A program made the position numbers and the translations under genes. The notes under the pieces are model-generated. The model worked only from the letters and a program-made list of their open reading frames with translations. It did not search any database and was not told where the DNA came from. This document shows positions 21,985 through 34,400 of a stretch of DNA of 64,000 nucleotides, piece after piece (position 1 is the stretch's first letter; each line of letters opens with the position of its first letter). The DNA comes from Myxococcota bacterium. GTDB taxonomy: Bacteria; Myxococcota_A; UBA796; UBA9615; JAKLKC01. The stretch spans positions 104,467 to 168,466 of the forward strand of contig JAKLKC010000007.1 of NCBI GenBank assembly GCA_023150875.1. The letters run 5' to 3'.

Positions 21985-22822
21985 GGGTCAGCATCTACAC
22001 GGTTTCGGCGGAGGGGTCATCCCCGGGGCGGCGCTGGCGGCGGCGCTGCTCGCCCCCGGATGCGCCCCCGTCGAGCCCGCCCCCGAGGACGTGGACGGCC
22101 TCTTCCACTACTTCTGGCTCAAGGCGTCCCCCGAGGCGGGCTCGGACGAGGAGCTGCTCATGGCGGCGGCCAACGCCCACGCCGCCGTGGAGGGGGACAC
22201 CCTGGAGGAGCGCTTCGACGGCGCCCTGAGCGACCTGGGCCGCGAGCACCTGGACGCCGTGGGGATCCCCGGGCACATGGACCCCGCCGTCAACGCCGGC
22301 TTCTTCCTGGTGGGGGTGCTCCCCTGCACCCTGGACCAGGTGGAGCGGATCGTCTCGGACCTGCGCCAGGACGAGCTCTACCCAGGCAACTACGAGAGCT
22401 ACCAGCGGAGCTACACGTCGGACGCCGACGCCTACTTCGCGGGGGAGGTCCCCGTCCTGACCTTCACCACCGAGATCGAGGCCGAGTTCCTCCCCGGGGC
22501 CCCCTACTTCGAGACGGTCCTGGGGGAGCTGCGGAGGGTCCCGGCGGACGAGGGCGCCGACCTCCCCGGCCCGGTGCTGGTGGCCCGCTACCACATCCCC
22601 GAGCCGGCGGTCTTCGAGGACGCGGGGTTCTTCTTCGAGCAGGACTACCAGGTCGAGGTCTACTGGGAGCGCGCCCCCGGCGAGGTGATCCACGCCTACG
22701 GGATCTGGCGACACATGGGCGACGCCACCCTCACCACCGACGACGAGTTCGTGGTGCGGATCATCCTCGACAACCTGGGGGACTGGGACGACCGCACCGG
22801 GGAGATCTGCGCCGAGGACTGA
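21983..22822 (+). CDS. Lipoprotein of unknown function
   Basis: Signal peptide with LLAPGC lipobox; coherent acidic protein. ATG overlaps the divergent M20 gene's start codon. Confidence 0.7.
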   Translation: MGQHLHGFGGGVIPGAALAAALLAPGCAPVEPAPEDVDGLFHYFWLKASPEAGSDEELLMAAANAHAAVEGDTLEERFDGALSDLGREHLDAVGIPGHMDPAVNAGFFLVGVLPCTLDQVERIVSDLRQDELYPGNYESYQRSYTSDADAYFAGEVPVLTFTTEIEAEFLPGAPYFETVLGELRRVPADEGADLPGPVLVARYHIPEPAVFEDAGFFFEQDYQVEVYWERAPGEVIHAYGIWRHMGDATLTTDDEFVVRIILDNLGDWDDRTGEICAED

Positions 22823-22837
22823 GCCGGATCGGGGGGC

Positions 22838-24907
<2,070 letters not shown>

Positions 24908-25201
24908 CACGCCCGGGGGCGCCCGCGACCGGCCTCGCCGCGTCAGCGCTGGCGCGAGCTTAGGGGCGATGGGGTGCGGGGGCAAGAAGGCAGGCCGGGA
25001 AGAGCCGGCAGCGTCTACGGTCGGAGCAGTGGCGCCCGCCAGGGCGAGCGGGTAGCATGGGAGGCGCGCCCCGGACGAACCGGATGGGGTCTGGGTTTCG
25101 GCGGCGAAGGAAGGGGACCGATGTCGTCAATCGCGGGACATGCCTATCCCGTTCGTTCAAGTCGGGGCGGCAGGTCGGCGCCTCGCGGTATCGCCCCGGG
25201 A

Positions 25202-26938
25202 ATGAAAGGTCGTCCCAGACGGAATCGGGCACGGGCTCGGGCACGAGTTCGACGGGAGATCGGGCCGGACTTGAGTCAACGGGATAGGCAGGTCGCGGGA
25301 AAGCCCCGGATTCCGGAAGGGAAGAGGGCGCTGCTCGCGGGCGCCCTGGGCGCGACCCTGCTCGGGCTGGCGCTCGGCCCGGGCGCGGCGTCGTCCCCGC
25401 TCTGGGAGCCGCTCGCCCCAGCCGGGAGCGGGCACATCGAGCTGCACCTCTCGCGGCCGGTGCCTCGGCGCATGGTCGATCCGTCCCTCCTCTACCTCGT
25501 CCAGGATGGCCGGGAGATCCGCGGATCGATCCGCTATGACCGCCGGCAGGGGATCATCACGCTGCGCCCCCCTGGCGGCCTCGTCTCCACCCGCCCCTTC
25601 GACCTGGTGCTTCCGCCGGACGTCGAGGTGGCCATGGTCCCCAACGGACACCTGTGGATCACCGACGGCGATCCGGAGTGCGTCACGCTGGAGGACTTCC
25701 AGGTGGACGGGGACGAGGACGGGATCCCGGACTGCAACGAGAAGACCGGGACCTACTACTGGGGCCAGCCGCTGCACTACTGGGGCGCGCGGGTGGACCA
25801 GCCCGACATCTTCGCCGAGGTCCGTTACATGGAGCACGACGAGAAGCCCTGGCTCCCGCCGCGCGCCGAGGCCCTGGCCAAGGTGCGCGACGTGTTCGCC
25901 GCCGCCGGCTACGCCGTGCACTTCGACGCGGGGGATCGCTACGAGGGGGAGGACGAGTACGCGGGGATCTTCAACCTGAGCGGCGGCGACAACGGCGTGG
26001 CGTACCAGGCCGACGTGGGCTGGGCGGTGCCCGAGCCGGACTGCGACACCGTGGTGAGCGAGTGCGTGCCCGACACCGACGGCTGGGACGTGTGGTCGGA
26101 TGCCAACTTCACCAAGGACTACGCCGACCACATGCTCTGGGAGGGGCGGGAGCGCAGCTTCTACTACGTGCTCTTCGCCAACAACGCCTCCGCCTCCAAC
26201 GCCTCCGGGCGCACCGTGAACGCCGCCCGGAGCACGGTGATCACGCTGGGCCAGTTCGGCAGCTTCGAAATCGACCGGGTCGACGAGGACGCACAGCGGA
26301 ACCTCCCCCTGAGCCCGGAGGAGCAGGCCAACAAGATCGTCAACTACCAGTCCGCCGTGCTGCTGCACGAGATGGGTCACATGTTCGGCCTGCGTGAGGG
26401 CGGCGACGTGCAGGTCCAGGGCAAGCCGAACTACTTCAGCTCCATGAGCTACGTCTACATGTTCCCCGGCCTGCCCTTCAGCGACGCCGACTTCCAGCTC
26501 CGCTACTACAACTACCAGGTCTTCGCGGACCTCAACTTCGACTGCCCGGAGATCTTCCTCTCCGATCTGGCAAACGGCCCCCTCGGCGATCCGGCCGAGT
26601 TCCACATCGACTACTCCTGGGGGACGGCGGACTCCATCGACGAACAGAGTCTCGTCGAACAGGCGGGCGTCGGTGAGACACCCTGGACCGACGCGACCGG
26701 CCCCATCGACTGGAGTTGCGACGGCGACGCGACCGATGCGGGCTTCGCGCAGAACGTCACCGGCCCGGGCTGGTACGTCGACGAGGATCACCCCTGCGGC
26801 CACGAGACGGAAGCGCAAGACGACCTGTCGGTCGACCACGCCGGCTGGGCGAACCTTCGGCTGTACCACCGCGAGCACTACCTGGCCGGCGAGTGGCCCA
26901 ACGCCGGCCTGCCGTTCGAGTGTCCCTTCCCCCCGTGA
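25202..26938 (+). CDS. Secreted metzincin-like zinc metalloprotease
   Basis: AVLLHEMGHMFGLREGG plus downstream SSMSYVYMF Met-turn-like motif; DGDEDGIPDCNE Ca-binding-like segment; N-terminal signal/TM. Confidence 0.8.
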   Translation: MKGRPRRNRARARARVRREIGPDLSQRDRQVAGKPRIPEGKRALLAGALGATLLGLALGPGAASSPLWEPLAPAGSGHIELHLSRPVPRRMVDPSLLYLVQDGREIRGSIRYDRRQGIITLRPPGGLVSTRPFDLVLPPDVEVAMVPNGHLWITDGDPECVTLEDFQVDGDEDGIPDCNEKTGTYYWGQPLHYWGARVDQPDIFAEVRYMEHDEKPWLPPRAEALAKVRDVFAAAGYAVHFDAGDRYEGEDEYAGIFNLSGGDNGVAYQADVGWAVPEPDCDTVVSECVPDTDGWDVWSDANFTKDYADHMLWEGRERSFYYVLFANNASASNASGRTVNAARSTVITLGQFGSFEIDRVDEDAQRNLPLSPEEQANKIVNYQSAVLLHEMGHMFGLREGGDVQVQGKPNYFSSMSYVYMFPGLPFSDADFQLRYYNYQVFADLNFDCPEIFLSDLANGPLGDPAEFHIDYSWGTADSIDEQSLVEQAGVGETPWTDATGPIDWSCDGDATDAGFAQNVTGPGWYVDEDHPCGHETEAQDDLSVDHAGWANLRLYHREHYLAGEWPNAGLPFECPFPP

Positions 26939-27041
26939 CGGGTTGCCGCCGAGCTTCGCACTCACCGCGGAGGCGGATGGCGCCCTCCAGGGGGCGCCCT
27001 TCCCGCCGATAAGGGATGGGGGCCAGAAGAGAGACACCGCC

Positions 27042-28424
27042 ATGGCGCGACTGAGAGGCGGCCCGCCGGGGCCCCGCAACCGCATCGCGGTCATCGACGA
27101 CGACCGCGACCTCCTCCGGAGCACCCTGGAGCTGCTCCGGTGGGAGGGACACGAGGCGGAGGGGGACCAACGGCCCGGGGACGGTGTCCAGCGGGTCCGC
27201 GCGTGGCGGCCGGACCTGGTGCTGCTGGACTACCACATGCCCGGCGCGACCGGGGCCGACGTGGTCCGCCAGATCCGGGCGTTCGACCCCCTCGTCCAGG
27301 TGCTGCTGGTGACCGGGTACTCTTCGGAGCACCCCGCTCGGACCCTGTTGGCCGAGTTGGACATCCAGGGCTACCACGACAAGAACGACGGCCCGGCGCG
27401 GCTCCTCGTCCTCGTGGACGCCGCCCTCAAGCACCACCGGCTGCTCACGCGGTTGGACAGGCAGAGGCGCGGCCTGCGCCGCATCCTGGACGTGCTGCCG
27501 GAGATCTCCCGCCTCCAGCCCCCCGAGGAGCTGTTCCGCGCGGCCCTGAGACACGCGGCGGACCTGGCCGGGGGGAGCGGGGACGGGCTCATCGCCACCG
27601 CCAACAACGGCCTCTTCGTGCTCAGCGACGCCAACGAAGGGATCAGCGTGCGCGCGGGCACCGGGCGGTTCGCGGGGCTCGATCGGCTGTCGCAGCTCGC
27701 TGCACCGGTGGACGCGGTGGTGCGGGACGGGCTCGGGTTGGACGCTCCCTCGGTGCATCCCCTGGGCTTCGTGACCATCCCCCTGCGGACGCGCCACGGG
27801 GATCGGGGCTGCATGATCGTCGAGGGGCGGGACCTCGCCCAGGACGCCGTGGAGATCTGCTCCATCTACGCCCACCAGGTCGTCCAGGCCCTCGAGAACG
27901 TCACCCTCCACGAGCGCGCCACCACCGATCCCCTGACCCGGCTCTTCAACCGCGGCTTCGGCGAGCAGCGCCTCCGGGAGGTGCTGGCCCTGGCCGGGCG
28001 CCAGGGGGGGCCCACCTCCGTCGTCCTCGCGGACGTCGACCACTTCAAGGCGGTCAACGACACGTACGGCCACGCCGCTGGCGACCTGGCGCTGCGGGCC
28101 GTCGGCCTGGCCCTGACGGGCGCGTGCCGGGTCTCGGACGTCCTGGCCCGCTTCGGCGGCGAGGAGTTCCTGGTCGTCCTGCCCGGGACCGACGGAGCGA
28201 GCGCGAGCACGGTGGCCGAGGGGCTGAGGGCCGCGGTCGAAGGGATCCGCTTCGAGTTCGCGGGGCGCCGCGTTCCCCTGACCGCGTCCTTCGGGGTCGC
28301 GACGGCCCGCGGGGACGAGCCGGCGGACGACCTGGTGCGCCGGGCCGACGCCGCCCTCTACCGCGCCAAGGCGGCCGGCCGCAACCAGGTACACGGCGCC
28401 GACGCCGAGAGGCGGGCGGCGTGA
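27042..28424 (+). CDS. Response regulator with diguanylate cyclase output (REC-GAF-like-GGDEF)
   Basis: IAVIDDDRDLLRS...DLVLLDYHMPG (REC), RFGGEEFLVVLPG (GGDEF), TTDPLTRLFNRGF. Confidence 0.92.
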   Translation: MARLRGGPPGPRNRIAVIDDDRDLLRSTLELLRWEGHEAEGDQRPGDGVQRVRAWRPDLVLLDYHMPGATGADVVRQIRAFDPLVQVLLVTGYSSEHPARTLLAELDIQGYHDKNDGPARLLVLVDAALKHHRLLTRLDRQRRGLRRILDVLPEISRLQPPEELFRAALRHAADLAGGSGDGLIATANNGLFVLSDANEGISVRAGTGRFAGLDRLSQLAAPVDAVVRDGLGLDAPSVHPLGFVTIPLRTRHGDRGCMIVEGRDLAQDAVEICSIYAHQVVQALENVTLHERATTDPLTRLFNRGFGEQRLREVLALAGRQGGPTSVVLADVDHFKAVNDTYGHAAGDLALRAVGLALTGACRVSDVLARFGGEEFLVVLPGTDGASASTVAEGLRAAVEGIRFEFAGRRVPLTASFGVATARGDEPADDLVRRADAALYRAKAAGRNQVHGADAERRAA

Positions 28425-29869
28425 GCCGGGCGCTCGGGGGCTGGGCGTCCTTCCGCCGGCTAGAACCGCTGGGGCGCGTCACGGGGTGGGGCAGGAGGGC
28501 AAACTCGGCGATCCGCGAGTTCACCGTCCCGGTCACCGACGCCGACGTGCCCATGCTCCGGGACTCCCTCTGGCGGGCCGCCCGCAGCCTGTGCGTGTTC
28601 CTGGCGGTGATGCGCCCCCTGTGCACCGCCGCGGACTTCGCCACCCAGGAGCTCCTGGGCTGGAACACCCTCGTCCACAACCTGGCGTTCGGCGCGGGAG
28701 AGTGGGCGGGCCTGTGGGTCCTCCGGGCCGGCTGGGGGCGCCGCCACCCCGAGTGGGTCCTCTTCGGCGTCTCGTTCGCGCTCACCGTCGACATCGCCGT
28801 CGTCGGGTGGTCCACCGAGACCGGCGCCCATCCCCTCCAACCGCTGATCCCCGCGATCCTGGTGGTGGTCTCCAACTTCGTCCCGTGGAGGCCGAAATGG
28901 AGCCTCCTGCTCGGCACCTCGATCATCTCCGTCACCGTCCCCCTCGTGGCTCGCTTCTCGTCGCTCCCGACCGAGCAGGCGCTCGTCCTCGTCCAGATGA
29001 CGGTGACGCTCACCGTCACCGCCGCCGTGACCAGCCAGGCCCACCGGAGGCTGTGGCGGCGCCTGGAGCAGGCGCGCACCCGGCTCACCGCCCTGGACCG
29101 GATGGCGAGCGTGGGCTGGATGACCGCGGGCCTCGCCCACGAGCTGAAGACACCCATCAGCGCGACCCAAAACGACCTCGCGGTGGCCCACGGACTGGTG
29201 GAGGAGTTGGGGCGCAGCGTCGGCCACCCCCAGGTGACCGAGGCCGATCTCCGGGAGATCGTCGCGGAGCTGGGCGCGGCCCTGGGCGGGGCCCGCCACG
29301 GGGCCGAGAGGACCGCCTCCTTCGTCCGCATGGTGCGGGAGCACACGCAAGGGCTGAACGACGCCGGGCGCACCGGCTTCTCGGTGGCCGAGAGGGTCCG
29401 GGGAGTCATGGCGCTGCTGGACCACCGCGTGAGGAAGTCCGGCGTGGTCGTGGACACGGCGGCGGTCGACGAGGGCGCCTCGCTGAGGGGCGTCCCCCGG
29501 AAGTTCGACCAGATCCTGCTGAACCTCCTCGGCAACGCCCTGGACTCGTGCGCCGGCGGGGCGGGGACGTCGATCCGCCTCTCGGCCCGGGATGAAGGAC
29601 GGGGCGTGCGGGTCACCGTCGAGGACGACGGCCCGGGCGTCCCCCCGGGACTCCGGGAACGGATCTTCCAGCCCCTGTTCACCACCCGGGCCGACGGACA
29701 GGGCACGGGGATCGGCCTGACCATCAGCCGCGACCTGGCGGAGGGGGACTTCGGCGGATCCCTGGTGCTCGCGGAGAGCGCCACGGGCGCCCGCTTCGAG
29801 CTGTGGTGCCCCCATGGCACCGCCACTTCTCCGGAGATGCCGGTGTGGGTGCCCGGCCGAGCCGCATGA
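28421..29869 (+). CDS. Membrane sensor histidine kinase
   Basis: H-box LAHELKTPISATQNDL, N-box LLNLLGNALDSC, G-boxes DDGPGVPPGLRERIFQPLFTT, GTGIGLTISRDL; GTG start overlaps RR stop. Confidence 0.92.
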   Translation: MSRALGGWASFRRLEPLGRVTGWGRRANSAIREFTVPVTDADVPMLRDSLWRAARSLCVFLAVMRPLCTAADFATQELLGWNTLVHNLAFGAGEWAGLWVLRAGWGRRHPEWVLFGVSFALTVDIAVVGWSTETGAHPLQPLIPAILVVVSNFVPWRPKWSLLLGTSIISVTVPLVARFSSLPTEQALVLVQMTVTLTVTAAVTSQAHRRLWRRLEQARTRLTALDRMASVGWMTAGLAHELKTPISATQNDLAVAHGLVEELGRSVGHPQVTEADLREIVAELGAALGGARHGAERTASFVRMVREHTQGLNDAGRTGFSVAERVRGVMALLDHRVRKSGVVVDTAAVDEGASLRGVPRKFDQILLNLLGNALDSCAGGAGTSIRLSARDEGRGVRVTVEDDGPGVPPGLRERIFQPLFTTRADGQGTGIGLTISRDLAEGDFGGSLVLAESATGARFELWCPHGTATSPEMPVWVPGRAA

Positions 29870-30012
29870 GGGATCCCCCGCGCGTCCCCGCCCGCGTGAC
29901 GTCGAAGCCGGAGGCCGAAATGTGAGAAGATGGGGGCGGGTCACCGTCGGCCTCCCGCCCCCCGGGGGGAGGCCCCCCGGCATCCTCCCGCCCCGCGGGA
30001 GCGGCGCCCGCG

Positions 30013-31440
30013 ATGACCTTCGACTCCTACGCCTACCTGGTCCTGCTCGCCCTCACGGTGGCCCTGTTCCACGGGCTGCCGGGGCGGGCGCGGGCGCCCC
30101 TGCTCCTGCTGGCGAGCATCACGTTCTACGCCTGGTGGAACCCGCCCTACGTCCTGCTGCTGGTGGGGATCGCCCTGTTGGACTACGTGGCGGCGCGGCG
30201 GATCGCCGCCACCGACGTCCCCAGGACGCGGCGGACCTGGCTGGCCCTCAGCGTGGTCGGCAACCTGGGGATCCTGGGCTTCTTCAAGTACGCGGACTTC
30301 GTGCTCCAGAACCTGAGGTGGGCCCTCCCCGCCGGGGACGCCCTCCCCGCGTCCCTGTCGATCCTCCTGCCCATCGGGATCTCGTTCCACACCTTCCAGG
30401 CGATGAGCTACACCGTCGACGTGTACCGCCGCGAGGCCGAGCCCGCGCCGACGTTCGCCCGCTTCTTCCTGTACGTCATGTTCTTCCCCCAGCTCGTGGC
30501 GGGCCCCATCGAGAGGGCCCGCCGACTGCTCCCCCAGATCCTCGGCGTGGAGCGCCTGGGCATGCCCCGCGGCGCTTGGGCCACCGGGACCCTGCTGGTG
30601 CTGTGGGGCCTCTTCCAGAAGTGCGCCCTCGCCGACAACCTGGCCCCCGTCGCCGACGCGGTGTTCGCCGAACCGAAGGCGTTCGGTGGCGGCGCCCTGG
30701 CCCTCGGGGTGGTGGCCTTCGCCTTCCAGATCTACTTCGACTTCTCCGGCTACTGCGACGTCGCCCGGGGCTCGGCGCGCCTCCTGGGGATCGACCTGGT
30801 CCTGAACTTCCGCCGGCCCTACCTCGCCACCAGCCCTACGGACTTCTGGCGGAGGTGGCACGTCTCGCTGTCGGAGTGGTTCCGGGACTACGTGTACGTC
30901 CCCCTCGGGGGGAACCGGAGGGGGAGGGCCCGCGCCGCCCTGAACGTGCTGGTGGTGATGGGCCTCGCGGGGCTGTGGCACGGCGCCGCCTGGACCTTCG
31001 TGGCCTGGGGCCTCTACCACGGCGCGCTGATCGTCCTGCATCGGCTCGTCGGCCCCTGGCTGCCCGCGGCGCCCGCCGGTTGGCCCGCCGCCCTGCACCG
31101 GGGGATCCGGGTGGCGACGACCTTCGTGCTGGTGTGCGGCGGCTGGGTGCTGTTCCGGGCGGAGCGCTTCGCCGACGCCATGACGATCTACCGGGGGATC
31201 GGCGGGGGCGCCCTGGCGGCCCTGTCCTCCCTGGATCCGGCGACCTGGGCGAGGGGGGGAGCGGGGCTCGCGGCCGCCGCGGCGCTCCTGGCCCTGGCGC
31301 GGATCGAGGAGGCCCGGGGGTTGGCCCCGAGGCTGGTGTCCACGGCGCCCGGCTACTGGGCGGTGGGGACCTGCTGCGCGGTCGGGATCGCGGCGCTGGC
31401 CCCCGCCGCCGGACCGAGCTTCATCTACTTCCAATTCTGA
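30013..31440 (+). CDS. MBOAT family O-acyltransferase (AlgI-like)
   Basis: DFSGYCDVARGSARLLGIDLVLNFRRPY...SPTDFWRRWHVSLSEWFRDYVYVPLGG, LWHGAAWTFVAWGLYHG. Confidence 0.95.
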   Translation: MTFDSYAYLVLLALTVALFHGLPGRARAPLLLLASITFYAWWNPPYVLLLVGIALLDYVAARRIAATDVPRTRRTWLALSVVGNLGILGFFKYADFVLQNLRWALPAGDALPASLSILLPIGISFHTFQAMSYTVDVYRREAEPAPTFARFFLYVMFFPQLVAGPIERARRLLPQILGVERLGMPRGAWATGTLLVLWGLFQKCALADNLAPVADAVFAEPKAFGGGALALGVVAFAFQIYFDFSGYCDVARGSARLLGIDLVLNFRRPYLATSPTDFWRRWHVSLSEWFRDYVYVPLGGNRRGRARAALNVLVVMGLAGLWHGAAWTFVAWGLYHGALIVLHRLVGPWLPAAPAGWPAALHRGIRVATTFVLVCGGWVLFRAERFADAMTIYRGIGGGALAALSSLDPATWARGGAGLAAAAALLALARIEEARGLAPRLVSTAPGYWAVGTCCAVGIAALAPAAGPSFIYFQF

Positions 31441-31446
31441 GCGGCG

Positions 31447-34400
31447 ATGCGTGCATTGACCCACCCGCCCCCCGCCGAACACCGCGACCCGGACCCGCCG
31501 GCCGATCTGCCCCTGGCGGGGAGGCGGGCCCTCGGCGGGCTGGCGGTGGCGGTGCTGGTGGCGGCCTGGGCGTGCGCCCTCCTCTGGCCCGCCGGCCCCG
31601 CCGCCCCGGGGGACGGGCCGGCCTCCTGGCTGGAGGTGGACGCCGTCCTGGACGCGGCGGCGGAGGACCCCGCGGGGCGCAGCGTCCTCCTGCTGGGGGA
31701 CTCGGTCCTGGCGGGGACCGTCTCCCGGGACCGGGGCGTGCCCGGCTGGGAGGGGCAGACCGTCCCCGCGCTGCTGGACTCCCTCTCCGCCGCTGGGCCG
31801 GCGGTGGGGTTCCACGACCTCTCCATGCCCGCCCTGCTCCCGGGGGACGTCCACCGCCTGGTGGAGCGCCTGGACCAGCGGGACCCCGCGGGCAGGGTGG
31901 AGCTGGTGGTGGAGCTGAGCCCGCGCTATTTCTCTCGTGTTTACGCTAATATAGCGGATTCGGTCTCCCGCCCGTTCCTCTCGGACCCTCCCCCCGGGTG
32001 GGCCTCTCGGGGGCTCCTGGGGGGCGTCCGCCGGCTGGGCTCCCTCTTCGCCGAGCGGCGGGGAGGGTTCGGCGGGGTCCACCGGCGGATCTCCTCACGG
32101 GTCGCGGCGGCCTGGAAGGGGCCGGGGGCGGCGGGCAGCGGGGGGGAGGCGGAGCCCGACCTGGCGCTGCTGCGGCTGCGGGTCCGCCCCCACTTCCTGG
32201 ACCTGGACCTGGGCGACGGGAACCCCCAGGTGCGGGCGCTGGACGCCGCCGTGGAGCGGATCCGGACGCGGGGGCGGCGGGCCCTCTTCTTCGTCACCCC
32301 CCTGAACGAGTCCTTCCTGGCCGAGCCCGAGGAGAGGCCGGACCTGTACGCCTCCGCCGTCCGCATCGCGGCGCGGGTCCCGGACTCCGAGACCGTCCGG
32401 GTCGTCCACCTGGACGGGCCGGCCTTCGGCGAGGACCGCTTCCTGGACCACTGCCACCTCACCCCCGACGGCAACCGGGTCCTCGCCGGCCAGCTCCTGG
32501 AGGCGCTGGGGATCCCCTCCCGGGCGGCCCTGGCCGAAGCCGACCGCGCCTTCCCCGCGGATCCAGACGACGGATACGTGGTGGGGGGGATCTCCCTCGG
32601 CCACCAGGACGGCCTCGCCACCCAGGTCCTCTTCCGGGGGGCGGAGGACGCGGTGGTGCTGCCGGGCGGGGACCTGATCGTGGCCGACAGCGGCAACCAC
32701 GTCCTGCGCCGGATCCGTCCCCTGAGGAGGACCGCGGAGACCTGGGTGGGGGTGCCGGGGGAGGCGGGCGGACGCGACGGCCCCGGGGGAGGGGCGCGGT
32801 TCCACACCCCCTCCCGGGTGGCCTCCGACGGCCGCGGCGGCGTCTACGTGATCGACCGGGGTGCCGACGTGCTCCGCCACGTCTCCTCCGAGGGCACGGT
32901 CCGGCACGTCCCCCCCTACGACCGCCCCCGCCCGGGGGAGAGGGACCTGGTGGACGTGGCGGCGGCGGGTGGGACGGCCTTCGTCATCGACGCCAGGAGG
33001 CGGGAGGTAGTGGCCCTCCCCGGCGACGGAGGACCTCTCCGACCGGTGGCGACCTGGGCGGACCTGGAGCTGGTGTCCCTGGACGTCGCCGAGGACGGCT
33101 TCCTGTGGCTCGCCGCCCGCAACGACGGCCTCCATCGCCTCGATCCCCGGGCGACGGCGGGCGCCGGGGTGCCCGCCCTGGGCCCGGGCAGCCGGGTCGC
33201 CGCCGCGAGGCCCGACGCCCCCGCGCCGTGGCCGGCCGCCCTGGAGGGCATTCCCCTGGAAGAGCTGCCCCTCGTGGACCCCCTGCAGGTGGTCGCCGCG
33301 GGCGGGGAAGGGCGGATCCTGGTGCGGGACCACGCCGGCCCCATCCCCCGGCTCTGGGAGGTCCGGCCGGGTACCGGAACGGCGAGGTTGCTGGATCCCC
33401 CGGGGGCCGGTGGCCGGTCCCTGGACGGCGGCGTCCCCCTCCACCGGGACGCCGTGGCGGCGGCGGATCCGGGCAACGATGACCTCTACTGGACCGCCTC
33501 GACGCGCTCGTACGTGACCCGCTGGAGCGCCCGCCTCCAGTCCCGGAGCTGGCGGGTGGACGCCGACCCCGGCCCCGCGGCGCTGGAGGGGCGGCGGGGC
33601 GCCTTCCGTTTGGCCGTGACGGGCACGTCGATGGCGCAGATCGTGGCGGGCTCCCCCCACCAGTCCGCCCGGCGTGGACTCGCGTATCGCCTCGAACGGG
33701 CGCTCGGGGCCGCGTCCCTCCTCCAGGGGGCCGATGTGGAGGTCCTGGACCTCAGCCGGGGCGGGCAGTCCCTCGTCGACGCCCTGGCGCGCCTGGCCTC
33801 GCTGCCCCGGGGAAGCGTGGACATGGCGGTCTTCACCCTGGACCACCGGGTCCTGAGGGACCTCGCGGCGGTGGACCGGAGGACCCGCTGGGACGACGAC
33901 GGCCTGCCCCTCCTGTCCCTGGGGGGCGCCCCGATCCCACTCCCACCCCCCGCCGGCGCCGAGGGGGAGGTGGGGGACGCCCGGGAAGCCCTGCTCCGCG
34001 TCGCCCGGGGGATCCGGACCTGGTCCGACCGGGAGGGGGTGGAGGTGGTGGTAGCGGACCTCCGCGCCCTGGACACCGAGGACCCCTTCGGGCTCGACGC
34101 CGAGCGTCCCGGAGAGGCGGCCTTCGAGGAGGTGCGCCGGGAGATCCGCGCCGTGGGGATCCCCGTGATCGAACTGGGGGAGGACGTCGCGCCCCGGCTG
34201 CCCGGGGCGCACCCCATCCACGGGAGCGGCACCCACTACCTGAACGACCGGGGCATGGACCTGCTCGCTCGCCTGCTGGGCGCGCGACTGGAGGGCCGGA
34301 TCGCGGCCCACCGCGGGCGCCCCCGGGGCGAGGCGGCGGCCCGGAAGGAGGGAGGGGCCGTGGCGGACCGCCCTCCCCGGGACCTCCCCGGCCCGGTGAC

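Noticed and set aside
25141-25200. Possible tRNA-like segment (cgttcaagtcggggcgg)
   Set aside because: Superficial similarity to a T-loop only; no acceptor stem or anticodon arm could be folded.
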